From: Elusimicrobiota bacterium
Lineage (GTDB): Bacteria; Elusimicrobiota; Elusimicrobia; UBA1565; UBA9628
Length of the DNA: 57,257 nt
Reading direction: 5' to 3'
Assembly (NCBI GenBank): GCA_026388095.1
Contig: JAPLKL010000062.1
Location: forward strand, 1 to 57,257
The number at the start of each line of letters is the position of its first letter. Within the stretch, counting starts at the first letter, position 1. The position numbers and the translations under genes were made by a program. Under the pieces are notes generated by a model that made no database searches, was not told the DNA's origin, and saw only the letters and a program-made list of their open reading frames with translations. This document shows, in pieces, positions 26,144-33,704 of this stretch.

Positions 26144-27509
26144 ATGAAAGAAAACCAGCATATCGAATACAAGGAATCCTGGCGTGACGAATGCCTGAAG
26201 TGGATCTGCGGCTTCGCGAACGCCGACGGCGGCGTGCTGCACATAGGCCGCAACGACAAGGGGGTGGTCGTCGGCTTGGCCAACGCCTCGAAGTTGCTGG
26301 CGGATATTCCCAACAAGGTGCGCGATATCTTGGGCATCATGGTGAAGGTCAACCTGCGCGAAGAAGCCGGGAAAGAGTACCTGGAGATCGCGGCGGAGCC
26401 TTATCCCTGCCCGTGAGTTACAAGGGCGAGTACCACTACCGCAGCGGCAGCACCAAACAGGAACTCAAGGGCGCGGCGCTGGACCGATTTCTCTTGAAGA
26501 AGCAAGGCCGCCATTGGGATGGCGTGCCGGTTCCCCATGTCAAGATCGAGGACTTGGATAGAGCGGCTCTGGCCTATTTTCGCAAGCGGGCCTTGAGCAG
26601 CAGGCGGCTTTCCCCGGAAATACTGGGAGAGCCGGACCCCGTGTTGATGGAGAAATTGATCTTTTGGATGGGAATTACTTGAAACGGGCCGCCCTGCTCC
26701 TGTTCCATCACGACCCTGAAAAATTCGTCACCGGGGCCTTCGTGAAGATCGGATTCTTCCGCGGCCATTCGGACCTGCTGTACCAAGATGAGATCCATGG
26801 CGACCTGTTTTCCCAGGTCGACAAGACGCTGGACCTCCTGTCGACCAAATACATGAAGGCGTTGATTTCCTATGAGGGGATTCAACGCGTGGAGACCCAT
26901 CCGGTGCCGGATGAGGCGATGCGCGAGGCCGTGCTCAATGCCGTGGCTCATAAGGATTATTCCAGCGGCCATCCCGTCCAGATCAGCGTGTACGACGACA
27001 GGATCTTGCTGTGGAATCCGGGGCAATTGCCGCCCGCTTGGACCGTGGAACGATTGCAGGAGAAGCATTCTTCCCAGCCCTTCAACCCGGATGTAGCCAA
27101 TGCGTTCTTCCGGGCGGGCATGATCGAGGCTTGGGGCCGCGGCATCGAACGGATACTGGAGGCCTGCCGGTCTGCCGGTGTCCCCGCTCCGGTGCTTCGC
27201 TGCGAAGGCGCCGGGTTGTGGGTGGAGTTCCCTTTCAAAACCGAACTAACGGAGAGAAGAACCGGGGCGACTACCAAAGAAACTACCAAAGAAACTACCA
27301 AAGAAACTGCCCAAGAAACTACCCAAGAAACTACCCAAGAAAAGATTCTGGCCCTTCTGAGAGCACGGCCTGGGACCAATCGCAGAGAGCTGGCCGCGAA
27401 GCTCGGCATCAGCGAAGATGGCGTCCAGTATCATTTGAACAAATTGAAGTCATCCGGGCTTGTCAGACATGTGGGCCCCACGAAAGCGGGACATTGGGAG
27501 GTGAGATGA
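26144..27509 (+). pseudogene. AlbA_2/Schlafen-type ATP-dependent regulator, two frameshifts
   Basis: Read across two frame changes this is a nearly full-length COG2865-type protein of about 455 aa. It has an AlbA_2 domain (HIEYKESWRDECLKWICGFA, then ADGGVLHIGRNDKG), then GEYHYRSGSTKQEL, then HATPase_c_4 (PVPDEAMREAVLNAVAHKDY) and a winged helix at the end. Breaks lie near 26411 (one base missing, CCCG) and near 26664 (one T missing from a T run). The linker before the winged helix is six 12-bp repeats at 27270-27341 encoding TTKE/TTQE units. Either the gene is dead or the two single-base gaps are sequencing errors. Confidence 0.8.
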
Positions 27510-27589
27510 ACGATCATCGCGCAAAGGGCGGTCCGTCGCCCTGACTGGCGCCGGTCTTTTGCTAGAATCCCACTGAAATAGGGACCCAA

Positions 27590-28177
27590 ATGAGCCCCGA
27601 CCCATCCGCCCCACCCGCCAAACTCGCCATCCGCCACACCCTCCGCCTCGGCTCCGGCCTCCTCGCCGTCGCCTCTTTCCTAGACCTCGCCCGCGAAGCC
27701 TACTCCGGCGGCTCCTGGCTCGCCACCCCCGGCCTCGGCCAAGCCTACGCCATGGTCCTCGCCGCCTACGCCGCCACCCGCGAATGGGAAAAATTGACCG
27801 ACCCCTATGACCAGGACGCCTACTGGGGCCAATGGTTCGTGGCCGCCTGGTGCCTCCTGCCCGTCCTCATCTGGCTGTGCATGGCCGTAGGCTTCCCTAA
27901 TAAGTGGCCCTCCGGCCTCACCCCCGCTTTGGCCGCTGTCCTGGGCGTCTTTGCCGGCAGCAAAGCCTCCGCGGCTTGGCGGGCGGACAAGGCCAAGAAA
28001 GGCTGGGGCAACGTCCCCGGCCTCCCCCAGCCCGCCCCGGGTGACGGAGCAGCCCTCCCGGCCGAACCCCCCGGCCCAGCCGACCAGGTCGCGGCGGCCT
28101 GCCGCAAGCGCGGCACCTTCACGGCCGAACAGATCGCCTCGGACACCGGCCTGACCGTGTTTATGGCTTGCGGCTAG
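27590..28177 (+). CDS. single-module membrane protein, recombinant copy B
   Basis: The 195-aa product starts like the first module of copy A (AKLAIRHTLRLGSGLLA, then GSWLATPGLGQAYAMVLAAY). After REWEKLTDP it continues as the second module (YDQDAYWGQWFVAAW). One whole module has thus been deleted by recombination at the shared REWEKWTDP stretch. The wHTH tail is cut after IASDTGLT and ends in VFMACG, unlike copy A. An extended -10, TGC-TAGAAT, lies at 27559-27567. It is open as a reading frame, but the truncated tail suggests partial decay. Confidence 0.65.
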   Translation: MSPDPSAPPAKLAIRHTLRLGSGLLAVASFLDLAREAYSGGSWLATPGLGQAYAMVLAAYAATREWEKLTDPYDQDAYWGQWFVAAWCLLPVLIWLCMAVGFPNKWPSGLTPALAAVLGVFAGSKASAAWRADKAKKGWGNVPGLPQPAPGDGAALPAEPPGPADQVAAACRKRGTFTAEQIASDTGLTVFMACG

Positions 28178-28277
28178 GTGGGCGCCCACTTGAGGTCATG
28201 ACCATCACGCCGAGTGTACTGTACTGAAGTGGGCGCGCCGAGTGGGCGCCCACTTTAGGCCAAGTGGGCGCCCACTT
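28178..28277. repeat. triple GTGGGCGCCCAC palindrome cluster
   Basis: Perfect palindromes lie at 28178-28189 (GTGGGCGCCCAC), 28241-28254 (AGTGGGCGCCCACT) and 28262-28277 (AAGTGGGCGCCCACTT). Half-copies lie at 28228-28236 and about 28280-28290. They begin directly at the truncated end of copy B. Such spacing would suit several dimers of a DNA-binding protein, or it may be replication-slippage debris. Confidence 0.6.
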
Positions 28278-28297
28278 CTGCCGCCCACTTTTTTGGG

Positions 28298-28456
28298 GTA
28301 CAGTCGATTATCTCGTATTTTGCGGGATTTCTCTGGGGTACAGTCGGGGTACAGTGGAGGGTACAGTCAGGGGTACAGGTACAGTCGGGAGTACAGTCGG
28401 GAGTACAGTCGGAGTACAGTCAGGGGTACAGTCAGGATACAGTCGCCGGTACACTC
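28298..28456. repeat. irregular GTACAGTC array (about 12 copies)
   Basis: The core GTACAGTC or a one-base variant recurs about every 11-13 nt across 160 bp, with starts near 28298, 28338, 28349, 28361, 28373, 28379, 28391, 28403, 28414, 28426, 28437 and 28449. Spacers are short, G-rich and similar, so this is a degenerate tandem repeat, not a CRISPR. It lies upstream of lipoprotein copy 2, and three ACAGTC units lie upstream of copy 1. Confidence 0.65.
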
Positions 28457-28599
28457 AAGGGTGGGTTTCTTAGGAGATTTGTAGCCGTCCCAGCCGTGGC
28501 ACTGTTCCAGGCAAGAAGTCACAAGAAGTCGTACGACTTCTTCACGACTTCTCGCGGCTTCTGTACCCCTGTAGTCGATCGCACATCCACCCCGCAAAA

Positions 28600-29248
28600 A
28601 TTAGCAAAATAACCGCGTTTCTCCCGATAGGCCTGCTGGCGGTCCTGTCCGCCTGCATCCAGCCCAACATCTCCTATGAGCCCGGGCCCACAGCCAAAAA
28701 CCGCCTGCCCATCCGGGCCGTGGTCTGGCAGTTCAAGGAACAACCCCCCGAGCCCCCAACCGGCCGGCCGGCGCCGGACGCCCCCACCCAGACCAGCCTG
28801 ACCAAGAACGGACCCCTTTGGCGGCCCCAGCTCACCATGCAGGTCCTAAGCAGAGCTTTGGCCGCTGAGATCGAGGCCCGGGTGGCGGAGACCGCCGAGG
28901 TCGTGGAATGCGGCTCCAACAACTGCCCCATCATCGCGGAGGAGGCCAAGGGAACGCTCCTGTTCGTCGAAGGCACGGTTCAGGAGGCCGTGGCCAGCCG
29001 CTCGCGCAACGGAGGCGAAGTCTACCGCCTTAAGATCGACCTCTCCGCCACCGTGGTCCGCCTGCGGCAGCCCAGCCTGCAGTCCTTACTGGACCAAGAG
29101 CGTGGAGGTCGAGCAGGGCCGCGCCGGCCGGCCCGCCAAGGACCTCGCGGAGCTCATGCGCAAGGCGTTTGCCCCCGCGGCCGATGAGCTGGCCCGGGCC
29201 CTGGAGAAAAGCCCGGCGGCCGAGGCCTTGGCGCAAACGGCGCCGTAG
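28600..29248 (+). pseudogene. predicted lipoprotein, copy 2 (start loss and frameshift)
   Basis: The sequence is very close to the gene at 23554. The two possible starts of copy 1 are ATT and ATA here. An extra T in TCCTTACTGG (near 29087) shifts the frame after LQS. Past that point the original frame resumes as YWTKSVEVEQGRAGRP and ends in ALAQTAP at 29248. Lipobox LSAC is kept. The gene is probably dead; single-base errors could explain the T but not both lost start codons. Confidence 0.8.
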
Positions 29249-29663
29249 CCCTGCCGGGGGGGCTATTGGCTCCTTCCCGGTCCAGCGCAAAGGGCGCGAA
29301 CTCGCCAGCGTCTCCAGAATTCGGGAGACCCATGGAACTTTCCGGCGCCGAGCTCGTATATGTAGTATGTGGGCAACCCCGCGACCACCTGCAATCCGAC
29401 AGCCAGACATGTATATCGCTTTCGGATAAACCGCACATAAGTCGATATAAGAGGCCAGATCCCGAAATGAATCAAAAGAATGAGACAAATGAAGCAGTGA
29501 TTCATTTACAGCCCGCCACCTCCCAGGAATGCGCGGGAATGAATCAAGGAGCCCCAGGGGCGCCAGCGGTTCAGCCGCGCGCTGCGAGGCCGGCGGCGCG
29601 GGTCCGTCCCAAGGCGACTTGTCGATAGTGTGGAGACAAGATTCCTGGAATACCAAACGGAAA
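29249..29663. other. spacer with third copy of the repeat core
   Basis: GGAACTTTCCGGC and TCGTATATGTAGT lie at 29334-29366, matching the last third of the repeats at 24251 and 26022; the hairpin part is missing. The rest of the gap shows no gene with support on either strand. A short plus-strand reading frame merges with the next gene upstream of its chosen start. Confidence 0.5.
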
Positions 29664-31157
29664 ATGAAGCACCCCTTTGATCCGCGCAAGCTGATGGAGC
29701 TGGCCGTCAAGGTCATGCGCCAGTCCGTCTCGGAGCCGCGCAAGGACGGTAAGGCGATCCCGCTTGTCGGCGCGGCGCTCGTCAAGCCCGACGGCGCCAT
29801 CGAGACGGCTTGTCGGGGCGAGCTGCGTCACGGAGACCACGCGGAATTCACGCTGCTGGAGAGAAAAAATCGCGGAAGCAGACTGGACGGCTCCATCCTA
29901 TTCGCCACGCTCGAACCCTGCGCTCCGGATTCGCGCCACCCTCCGAAGATGAGCTGCGCCGAACGCATTGTCTTGGCGCGGATCCGGGAGGTCTGGGTCG
30001 GGATCGAGGACCCCGATCCCAAGGTGGACCGCAAGGGGATCAAATCCCTGCAAGATGCCGGCGTCAAAGTGCACATGTTCGACCGCGACCTTCAGGAAGT
30101 CATCCGCGCGGCGAACAGGGATTTTGTCACGCAAGCGACTGAGCGGGCCGAAACTGCGCGGGGCGCGAAGCAACTGAAAGAGAACGCTCTCTCTCCCCTC
30201 GAAAACGCCCTGGCTGTTTCCGCCGTCAAGGATTTCTCGGCTGAGGCTCTCGATCGATACCGCTCACAGGCCAAGATCGCGGCCGTGGCGGGTTCTCGGG
30301 CTTTCAACCGCCATTTGCTCCAGCAAGGGTTGCTGAAAGAGGAGAAGGGCCGTTTGACCCCGACCGGATTCGGCTTTCTTCTCTTCGGCAAAAAACCGCG
30401 CGGGATCCTCCATCAGGCCGGCCTCCTGGCCACCATCCATTATCCCGATGGCAAGGATGAACTTCTGGATTTTGACGAGCCGCTGGTCCTGATCCCGGAT
30501 CTGGTCGAGAAGTGGCTTGGCGATAAACTACCCAACGTGATCGACCGGAGCCGGATGCAGCGCGAGACGCGGCCCGCCCTTCCCTTTGAGATGGTGCGCG
30601 AGGCCGTGATCAATGCGCTCATTCATCGGGATTACGATATCAAGGGCGCAAAATGCCAACTCGCGGTCACGGAAGACGCCATCACGATCAAGAGCCCCGG
30701 CGCTCCGCCGCCCCCTATCACGATGGGACAGATGCAAGCATTCAACGCCCCCATGCTGAGCCGCAATCCGGTATTGCATTATGTCTTCGCCCACATGGGG
30801 CTTGCGGAAGAACGCGGACTGGGCATCAAGACGTTGAAGGCCGGCGCGGAGAAGGAGGGGTTGCCCCTGCCGAGATACGTCTGGGCTGCGCCCTATCTGA
30901 GCCTGACGCTCTATCGAAGCGCGGCTGGCGCGGAGCGGGCGCTTGATGCGGGGATCCTGGCTTTGCTGAGCAAGGCCGAGAGAACTAGCTGGCGATGGCT
31001 GTCAACCAGAGATTGGGTCACTGCCGGCGAGTATGCCGCTGCGATGCGTGTTCCTCGCCGGACGGCGCAGAATCATTTCAAGCGATTTACGGACCTCCGA
31101 CTCGTCCGCCCCGAAGGTTCCGGGCCATCCACGAAGTACGAGGTGCTTTCTCCGTGA
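29664..31157 (+). CDS. RibD-type deaminase fused to HATPase_c_4 and winged helix
   Basis: The 497-aa product has an unusual order. Residues 5-145 are a zinc deaminase of the RibD/dCMP type: HAE at 59-61, PC at 85-86 with Cys98, then GIEDPDPKVDRKGIKSLQDA, close to the RibD signature. Residues 200-430 resemble the region after AlbA_2 in COG2865 proteins, with HATPase_c_4 seen in LPFEMVREAVINALIHRDYD. The end looks like a winged helix (SWRWLSTRDWVTAGEYAAAM, then RRTAQNHFKRFTDLRLV). The deaminase thus replaces the usual AlbA_2 domain. ATG 29664 is chosen because upstream codons are not domain-like. It could deaminate a nucleotide or base as a defence effector; this is inferred. Confidence 0.8.
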   Translation: MKHPFDPRKLMELAVKVMRQSVSEPRKDGKAIPLVGAALVKPDGAIETACRGELRHGDHAEFTLLERKNRGSRLDGSILFATLEPCAPDSRHPPKMSCAERIVLARIREVWVGIEDPDPKVDRKGIKSLQDAGVKVHMFDRDLQEVIRAANRDFVTQATERAETARGAKQLKENALSPLENALAVSAVKDFSAEALDRYRSQAKIAAVAGSRAFNRHLLQQGLLKEEKGRLTPTGFGFLLFGKKPRGILHQAGLLATIHYPDGKDELLDFDEPLVLIPDLVEKWLGDKLPNVIDRSRMQRETRPALPFEMVREAVINALIHRDYDIKGAKCQLAVTEDAITIKSPGAPPPPITMGQMQAFNAPMLSRNPVLHYVFAHMGLAEERGLGIKTLKAGAEKEGLPLPRYVWAAPYLSLTLYRSAAGAERALDAGILALLSKAERTSWRWLSTRDWVTAGEYAAAMRVPRRTAQNHFKRFTDLRLVRPEGSGPSTKYEVLSP

Positions 31158-31187
31158 TCACGGCGATCCGCCGAGAATCGCGCCAAC

Positions 31188-31210
31188 TATCGCGCCAAAA
31201 TGGCGCGATA
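31188..31210. promoter_or_regulatory. perfect 10-bp inverted repeat downstream of deaminase fusion
   Basis: TATCGCGCCA, a 3-nt AAA loop, then TGGCGCGATA. It starts 31 nt after the stop codon. A partial direct copy (AATCGCGCCA) precedes it. No T-run follows, so it may be a protein-binding site or an mRNA-stabilising hairpin rather than a terminator. Confidence 0.5.
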
Positions 31211-31301
31211 ACGTCTGGAGCCATCACCTTGGGTGGTGGCTTTGCGGCAACCGGACGAGGGATCGGACTGCCTGTCCGATCCCTTCCCTTGGGTGGACGC
31301 C

Positions 31302-31505
31302 ATGGTGCTCGCGGCTTACTCCGGCACCCGCGAGTAGGAAAAATGGACCGACCCCCGGGACGACAGGTCATACCACACCAACCTTGGGGCCCCAGGCTGG
31401 TCGGACTCGCTGACCAACACTCTAGCCTGCGTCCTGGCCGCCTCCGTAGGCGACCACGCTTCGGCCCGTTGGCGGGGGCTCAAGCGCGGCACATTCGCCC
31501 GTGCC
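31302..31505 (+). pseudogene. membrane-protein family remnant with in-frame stop
   Basis: The frame from ATG 31302 reads MVLAAYSGTRE, then TAG at 31335-31337, then EKWTDPRDDRSYH, then LTNTLACVLAASVGDHASARW. It matches the family signature AYAATREWEKWTDP and VLAAYAGSKASSRW. The start of the gene and the wHTH tail are missing. It separates the deaminase fusion from the toxin-antitoxin pair. Confidence 0.65.
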
Positions 31506-31571
31506 CATTTGTTGCCTCAAAGCCTGTGCGGAGATGCGGGCTGTGCTCTATGACAGTTCGCATATCGCATA

Positions 31572-31600
31572 TTGCAATTCGTCATAATCACTGTTATACT
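31572..31600 (+). promoter_or_regulatory. leaderless promoter of antitoxin gene
   Basis: -35 TTGCAA (31572-31577), 17 nt, -10 TATACT (31595-31600), then 6 nt (GTCCCT) to the ATG at 31607. Transcription should start at or beside the ATG. Short AT-rich repeats around 31561-31588 could hold an operator for the HTH protein. Confidence 0.6.
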
Positions 31601-31606
31601 GTCCCT

Positions 31607-32149
31607 ATGTTCAGCCACCCCACACACCGCACGCACCGCGGACTCAAGCCGCAGGACGTCCTTGTCCTTCTGAAGCTCCTGGCTTCGCAAGGCAAGCAAT
31701 GGCGGATGGTGGACCTGGCCATGGAGCTCGGGATCTCGCAGTCCGAGGTCAGCCTGGCCCTCGGCCGCGCGGGCTACGTGGGCCTTTTCAACTCGGAGAA
31801 GGGGGAACTGGTGAAGGCGGCGTTGGAGGAGTTCCTGCTCCACGGCCTCAAATACGTGTTCCCGGCCGAGTTCGGGATGATCTCCCGAGGCATCCCGACT
31901 TCGCATTCAGCTCCGCCGCTGGCCCAGAAGATCGTCTCGGGAGAGTCGGACCAGTACGTCTGGCCGCATCCCGACGGCGAAGCCAGGGGGCAGTCCATCT
32001 CGCCTCTGTGCGAGTGGGCGCCGCAAGCCGCCCGCAAGGACCCCCGCCTCTACGAGCTGCTGGCCCTGGTGGACGCCCTGCGCGTCGGGCGAGCCAGGGA
32101 AAGGGCGCTGGCCGCCGAAGAGCTCCACAAACGCCTCCATGCGGCCTAG
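31607..32149 (+). CDS. HTH antitoxin-like protein of AbiEii-type pair
   Basis: The 180-aa product begins with a clear helix-turn-helix region (LKPQDVLVLLKLLASQGKQW, then MVDLAMELGISQSEVSLALG). The middle is Pro-rich with QYVWPHPDGEARGQSISPL. It overlaps the next gene, a nucleotidyltransferase toxin, by 11 nt. In AbiE-type systems the first gene encodes a DNA-binding antitoxin that represses the operon; the match here is by layout and HTH, not by named family. Confidence 0.75.
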   Translation: MFSHPTHRTHRGLKPQDVLVLLKLLASQGKQWRMVDLAMELGISQSEVSLALGRAGYVGLFNSEKGELVKAALEEFLLHGLKYVFPAEFGMISRGIPTSHSAPPLAQKIVSGESDQYVWPHPDGEARGQSISPLCEWAPQAARKDPRLYELLALVDALRVGRARERALAAEELHKRLHAA

Positions 32150-32849
32150 CACGCCGAACCTCGACATGCTGGCCGTCGTAGCCAAGGGGCTGCGGGGCCT
32201 TGAGGAGTCGGTGGCTTTCGTCGGCGGAGCGGTCATCGATCTCTATCTCTCCGACCCCGGAGCGCCGCAGGCGCGTCCGACGGCGGACGTCGATTGCGTC
32301 GTGGAACTGGCGAGCCGGACCCGATACCACGACATCGAGGCGGAACTGCGCCGCCTGGGCTTCAAGCATTCCACGGAGACCGGCAGCCCGCTCTGCCGAT
32401 GGGAATACCGGGGGGTGCTTGTGGACGTGATGCCTCCTCACCAGCGCATCCTCGGCTTCGCCAATCGTTGGTACCCGGACGGCCTGGCCCATGCCGAGAA
32501 CGCGATCTTGCCTGACGGCCAGCAGATCCGAGTCTTCTCGGCCCCGCACCTTTTGGCATCCAAGCTCGAGGCCTTCCGGCATCGCGGCAAAGGGGATTAT
32601 CTGGCCAGCCGCGACATCGAGGACATCGTCGCCCTCCTGGACGGCTGCCGAGAATTCGCGGAGAGATTCCAGCGCGCTCCCGCGGAGCTCAGATCATACC
32701 TGGCAGAGCAGTTCAGGACGCTTCTGGGACAGGAGGGGTTCGTGGAGAGCGTCCCCGGACATGTCCGGGATGTCGGCCATTCGCAGGTCAGGGCGCAGCG
32801 CGTCCTCGCCCTGCTCGAAAAGCTTTCCCAGGAGCCGCAAGGTCGCTAG
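32139..32849 (+). CDS. AbiEii/AbiGii-type nucleotidyltransferase toxin
   Basis: The 236-aa product shows the nucleotidyltransferase pattern FVGGAVIDLYLSD followed by RPTADVDCVVEL, with the Thr-x-Asp-x-Asp pair that binds metal. VDVMPP supplies a possible third acidic residue, and HLLASKLEAFRHRGKGDY a Lys-containing helix. Family toxins transfer nucleotides, for some members onto tRNA, and arrest growth, acting in phage abortive infection. Translated with the HTH gene through an 11-nt overlap. Complete, with no frame damage, unlike several neighbours. Confidence 0.82.
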   Translation: MRPSTPNLDMLAVVAKGLRGLEESVAFVGGAVIDLYLSDPGAPQARPTADVDCVVELASRTRYHDIEAELRRLGFKHSTETGSPLCRWEYRGVLVDVMPPHQRILGFANRWYPDGLAHAENAILPDGQQIRVFSAPHLLASKLEAFRHRGKGDYLASRDIEDIVALLDGCREFAERFQRAPAELRSYLAEQFRTLLGQEGFVESVPGHVRDVGHSQVRAQRVLALLEKLSQEPQGR

Positions 32850-33271
32850 CCGGCCTCGGCCAAGACTGCGGCATGGTCCTCGCCGCCTACGCCGTCACCC
32901 GCGAATGGGAGAAATGGACCGACCCCTATGACCAGGACGCCTACTGGGGCCAATGGTTCGTGATGGCCTAGTGCGTCCTGCCAGCCCTCCTTTGGCTGGC
33001 CGGGGTCATGGGCGCTTGGACCGTCTGGCCGGCCAACATGAACACCACCTTGGCCACCGTTCTAGGCGTCTTTTCCGGCAGCAAGGTCTCCGGCCTTTGG
33101 CGGGCGAAGAAGGCCAAAGAAGGCGGGCTCCCCTTGCCTGGCGGCGCGGCGCCGGACCCCGACGCCCCGCCGGAGCCTGTCGACCAGGTCGCCGCAGCCT
33201 GCCGCAAGCAAAGCAAGGACTCTATAGCTAATGAGTGTGGTGGGGTCGCCATTTGGGGTGGTTTGGGGTGA
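32849..33271 (+). pseudogene. membrane-protein family remnant with in-frame stop (copy D)
   Basis: Homology begins at GCCGGCCTCGGCCAAG (32849) and follows MVLAAYAVTREWEKWTDPYD and QDAYWGQWFVMA, then TAG at 32969-32971. It continues with LPALLWLAGVMG, NTTLATVLGVFSGSKVS and DQVAAACRKQSKD. The first third of the gene is lost, and the wHTH tail is broken after CRK. Past 33236 come G-rich direct repeats of GATTTGGGG. It separates the toxin-antitoxin pair from the next wHTH fragment. Confidence 0.7.
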
Positions 33272-33366
33272 GATTTGGGGCGATTTGGGGTGCCGCCTGA
33301 CTGGTCGGTAGAAACCGCTTCATTGCGTTTCCTATCGTTTTCCACAGGTCGCCGGAGTTCTCTCTA

Positions 33367-33702
33367 ATGACCTCCGCGCAGACGGGTACCCAGAAAGGTA
33401 CCCAGAAAGGTACCCAGAAAAGTTCCCAGAAGGCGACCCAGGAAGTTAGGGTGAAAACTAGGGAGAAAGTTAGGGAGAAAACTAGGGAGAAAATCCTGCG
33501 CGCCATACAAGAAAAGCCTGGCATCACGACCACGGAACTGGCCCATGAGATCGGCCTCACACAGAAGGCTATTGAGTGGAACATCAAGAGACTAAAGGAA
33601 GGGGGAGTCCTGAAAAGGATCGGGTCCGACAGGGGCGGTCGATGGGAAATCCCGCTGCCCAGGCCTTGGCGGCTGCGCCGCAGGCCGCTCAGCCCGAGCT
33701 GA
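33367..33702 (+). CDS. winged-helix fragment with TQKG repeats (AlbA_2 protein tail)
   Basis: The 111-aa reading starts with three 12-bp repeats (33385-33420) encoding GTQK units and then similar degenerate ones. A winged helix follows: EKILRAIQEKPGITTTELAH, then LTQKAIEWNIKRLKEGGV. This is the typical linker plus tail of COG2865 proteins, as in the gene at 26144, where the linker is TTKE/TTQE. The AlbA_2 and ATPase parts are absent upstream, so it is probably a fragment, though it could be expressed as a small regulator. Confidence 0.6.
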   Translation: MTSAQTGTQKGTQKGTQKSSQKATQEVRVKTREKVREKTREKILRAIQEKPGITTTELAHEIGLTQKAIEWNIKRLKEGGVLKRIGSDRGGRWEIPLPRPWRLRRRPLSPS

Positions 33703-33704
33703 AA

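Noticed and set aside
28298-28456. CRISPR array
   Set aside because: The repeated unit is only about 8 nt, spacing is 11-13 nt and irregular, and spacers are similar to each other. No cas genes are nearby.
29249-29663. tRNA or small structured RNA in the spacer
   Set aside because: No cloverleaf arms or TTC-containing T-loop could be found by eye on either strand.
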